From Baffinella frigidus (lineage: Eukaryota; Cryptophyceae; Cryptomonadales; Baffinellaceae): 14,461 nucleotides of DNA. Numbering within the stretch: position 1 is the first letter of the stretch; each line of letters begins with the position of its first letter. The position numbers and the translations under genes are program-made. The stretch spans positions 2,042 to 16,502 of the forward strand of contig MU647036.1 of the NCBI GenBank assembly GCA_026770585.1. The letters run 5' to 3'. Below the pieces are notes generated by a model. That model worked only from the letters and a program-made list of their open reading frames with translations, made no database searches and had not been told where the DNA came from. Positions 13,193 through 14,461 of the stretch are shown here, in pieces.

Positions 13193-13470
13193 GATCGTGT
13201 GGCGAAAGACGTGTGGTGCTTTGTGATTCTTCTGAAGGAAGAGACGCCTCTTTGAGCTTATGGAGCTTATGAGGGTTCCGCCTTTCTGGTCAAAAGAAGG
13301 GCCGCAAAAAAAAATGGACACACAAAAAATGGACATCGTCAAGTGGGTCACGGTCCTGCTAAGAATCGTCAGCATCCATGTTTGCGCGGACGTCCCTGTA
13401 GTAAAGTGGATCAAGTTTTTCGATGATGTTCTGGAGGCCGAATTTCAACAACAGGCGACTGAGTTATTAC
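13193..13470 (-). promoter_or_regulatory. Upstream region of CDC14 (tandem unit 1)
   Basis: Probable promoter and 5' UTR. The block GGTCACGGTCCTGCTAAGAA with TCGTCAGCATCC, the TGTAGTAAAGTGGATCAAG motif and the AAAGAAGGGCCGCAAAAAAA run are repeated at 13599-13800, and the first two also precede the truncated copy. On the coding strand the frame is open for 74 codons before the chosen start (…WMLTILSRTVTHLTMSIF…), so an N-terminal extension cannot be excluded. No clear TATA box. Confidence 0.55.
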
Positions 13471-13598
13471 ACAGCGATTCGGTTAAATCGGCCCTTTAAA
13501 ATTCCTTGAAACAGGGGCTGCAAAACCCACGTTGCCAATAATGGCGAAATCGTTGAACGGGTTTAAACATGGCATCATCATGATTCGGAAGTTGATCA
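13236..13598. repeat. Tandem duplication, unit 1
   Basis: About 363 bp, aligned with 13599-13996: ACGCCTCTTT, GGGTTCCGCCTTTC, AAAGAAGGGCCGCAAAAAAA, GGTCACGGTCCT, AAGAATCGTCAGCATCC, CGGTTAAATCGG, GGGGCTGCAAAA, GGGTTTAAA and GGCA(T/C)CATCATGAT occur in the same order in both. Confidence 0.82.
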
Positions 13599-13996
13599 AG
13601 GAACGCCTCTTTAAGGGTTCCGCCTTTCACAGGTCAAAAGAAGGGCCGCAAAAAAAAATGAACATCGCGATTTTCTAAAAAAAATGGACATCGTGAAAGG
13701 GGTCACGGTCCTTCTAAGAATCGTCAGCATCCAGCCCATGTTTGGGAGGACGATCCTGTAGGTGAAGTGGATCAAGTTCTTCACATGTTTTGGAGAGTAA
13801 TCATGCACCTGCCCGTGCCTCTTTCGTAGACGTCTAATTTTCAATATTCGATGTTCCGGGCGCGACCCAAATCACAAATCGGTTAAATCGGGGGCTGCAA
13901 AATGGCCCCACGTTTCTTAACGATGGAGAAATTCCTCTTCGAAAGGGTTTAAAAACGGCACCATCATGATAACGGGAGTTGAAGGTCGGCTGGATC
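13599..13996. repeat. Tandem duplication, unit 2 (promoter-like block without a gene)
   Basis: Repeats unit 1 with insertions and substitutions; TGTAGTAAAGTGG has become TGTAGGTGAAGTGG. No CDC14 coding sequence is attached. A 77-codon minus-strand frame (13844-13611) echoes the upstream frame of CDC14 (WMLTIL-RTVT-TMSIF), but this follows from DNA similarity. Confidence 0.8.
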
Positions 13997-14288
13997 AAAC
14001 GATCCGAGTATTATCCTGATACGAGGGAGATAGGCAGGAAGACACGATGGTCAGCAGCTGACAGTACGTGGAAGAAAAGGTCTTTGTCGTCCCGAGGAAA
14101 TTTGGTCTATCAGAAGTTCGCAATCTTGCAAGTTCGAAGTTCGCTTTGGCCAAGTCCTACCACATTGGCTCTATCAGATACGTTAATTCCGTGGTAAGGG
14201 GGCCAGTTACACCAAATACGGTCAAAAACGGAGTTGCCAAAAAATCAAAGTCCTCGAGACCACACCAATGTTGTCACAGCCCTCATTA
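13997..14288. other. Unassigned sequence, no gene recognised
   Basis: AT-moderate single-copy sequence with a short GAAGTTCGCAATCTTGCAAG / TTCGAAGTTCGC repeat near 14115-14147. Two overlapping frames of 72 and 80 codons resemble nothing known. Confidence 0.4.
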
Positions 14289-14461
14289 CGGTTTAGGGTT
14301 TAGGGTTTAGGGTTTAGAGTTGAAGGCACCCATCAGGGTTTTGTGGGCCGCGACGCCTCCTCCCATCTTGAAACCCTAAACCAACAACCAACAACCCTCA
14401 ACCAACAACCCTCAACCCTCAACCCTAAACCCTCAACCCTAAACCCTAAACCCTAAACCCT
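14289..14461. repeat. Telomere-type repeats with an orientation switch
   Basis: Four TTTAGGG units (about 14291-14318) are followed by about 50 bases of unique sequence, then from 14371 AACCCTAAACC, CAACAACC and CAACCCT variants that become regular CCCTAAA at the window end. The final array has the left-end orientation, not that expected at a right chromosome end. Confidence 0.88.

Noticed and set aside
13193-13414. 74-codon N-terminal extension of CDC14 to an upstream ATG
   Set aside because: CDC14 similarity starts just after the inner ATG, the paralogue starts there in the same context, and the extension lies in a tandemly repeated non-coding block.

Overview
This is a subtelomeric window from a eukaryote with the plant-type telomere repeat (CCCTAAA/TTTAGGG). 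It opens with a clean C-strand telomere array at base 1, as a left chromosome end should, and then runs through degenerate telomere-like blocks, small inverted-repeat transposons and minisatellites. The one confident intact gene encodes a CDC14-type dual-specificity phosphatase on the minus strand, with GC-rich codons and a AATAAA signal after its stop. Land plants are generally thought to lack CDC14, so plant-type telomeres plus CDC14 and a GT-AG intron point to a protist such as an alga or an oomycete-like organism. I cannot name the species.

Layout: 1-155 terminal telomere repeats; about 285-835 degenerate TTTAGGG in the reverse orientation; 995-2930 repeat families and two large palindromes; 2934-4330 a truncated, intron-bearing paralogue of CDC14 with its 3' and 5' flanks (minus strand); 4491-5435 an inverted-repeat element with a hAT-like element inserted in its left end; 5459-5952 a Mutator-like (MULE-like) element; 6431-6893 an element with 28-bp inverted repeats; 6946-7822 further inverted repeats; 7858-8240 minisatellites, including a 50-bp perfect heat-shock-element array; 8600-11200 small TA-flanked elements and a repeated 70-85 bp module; 11208-11690 a second degenerate TTTAGGG block; 12008-13192 the intact CDC14 gene; 13236-14000 two tandem copies of its upstream region; 14289-14461 telomeric repeats that switch to CCCTAAA orientation and run off the window.

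Functionally the window carries a two-copy CDC14 locus. One copy is intact and looks catalytically competent. The other keeps the N-terminal domain, the upstream region and the extreme 3' end but has lost the catalytic half. The rest is non-autonomous mobile DNA and telomere-derived repeats, and I see no transposase. I found no clear evidence of a wholly new multi-gene system. The most unusual signals are the intron present in one CDC14 copy only, the 10-unit heat-shock-element array, a mini-transposon hairpin with compensatory base changes, and a 9-mer (TGTRGTAAA) recurring in many inverted repeats.
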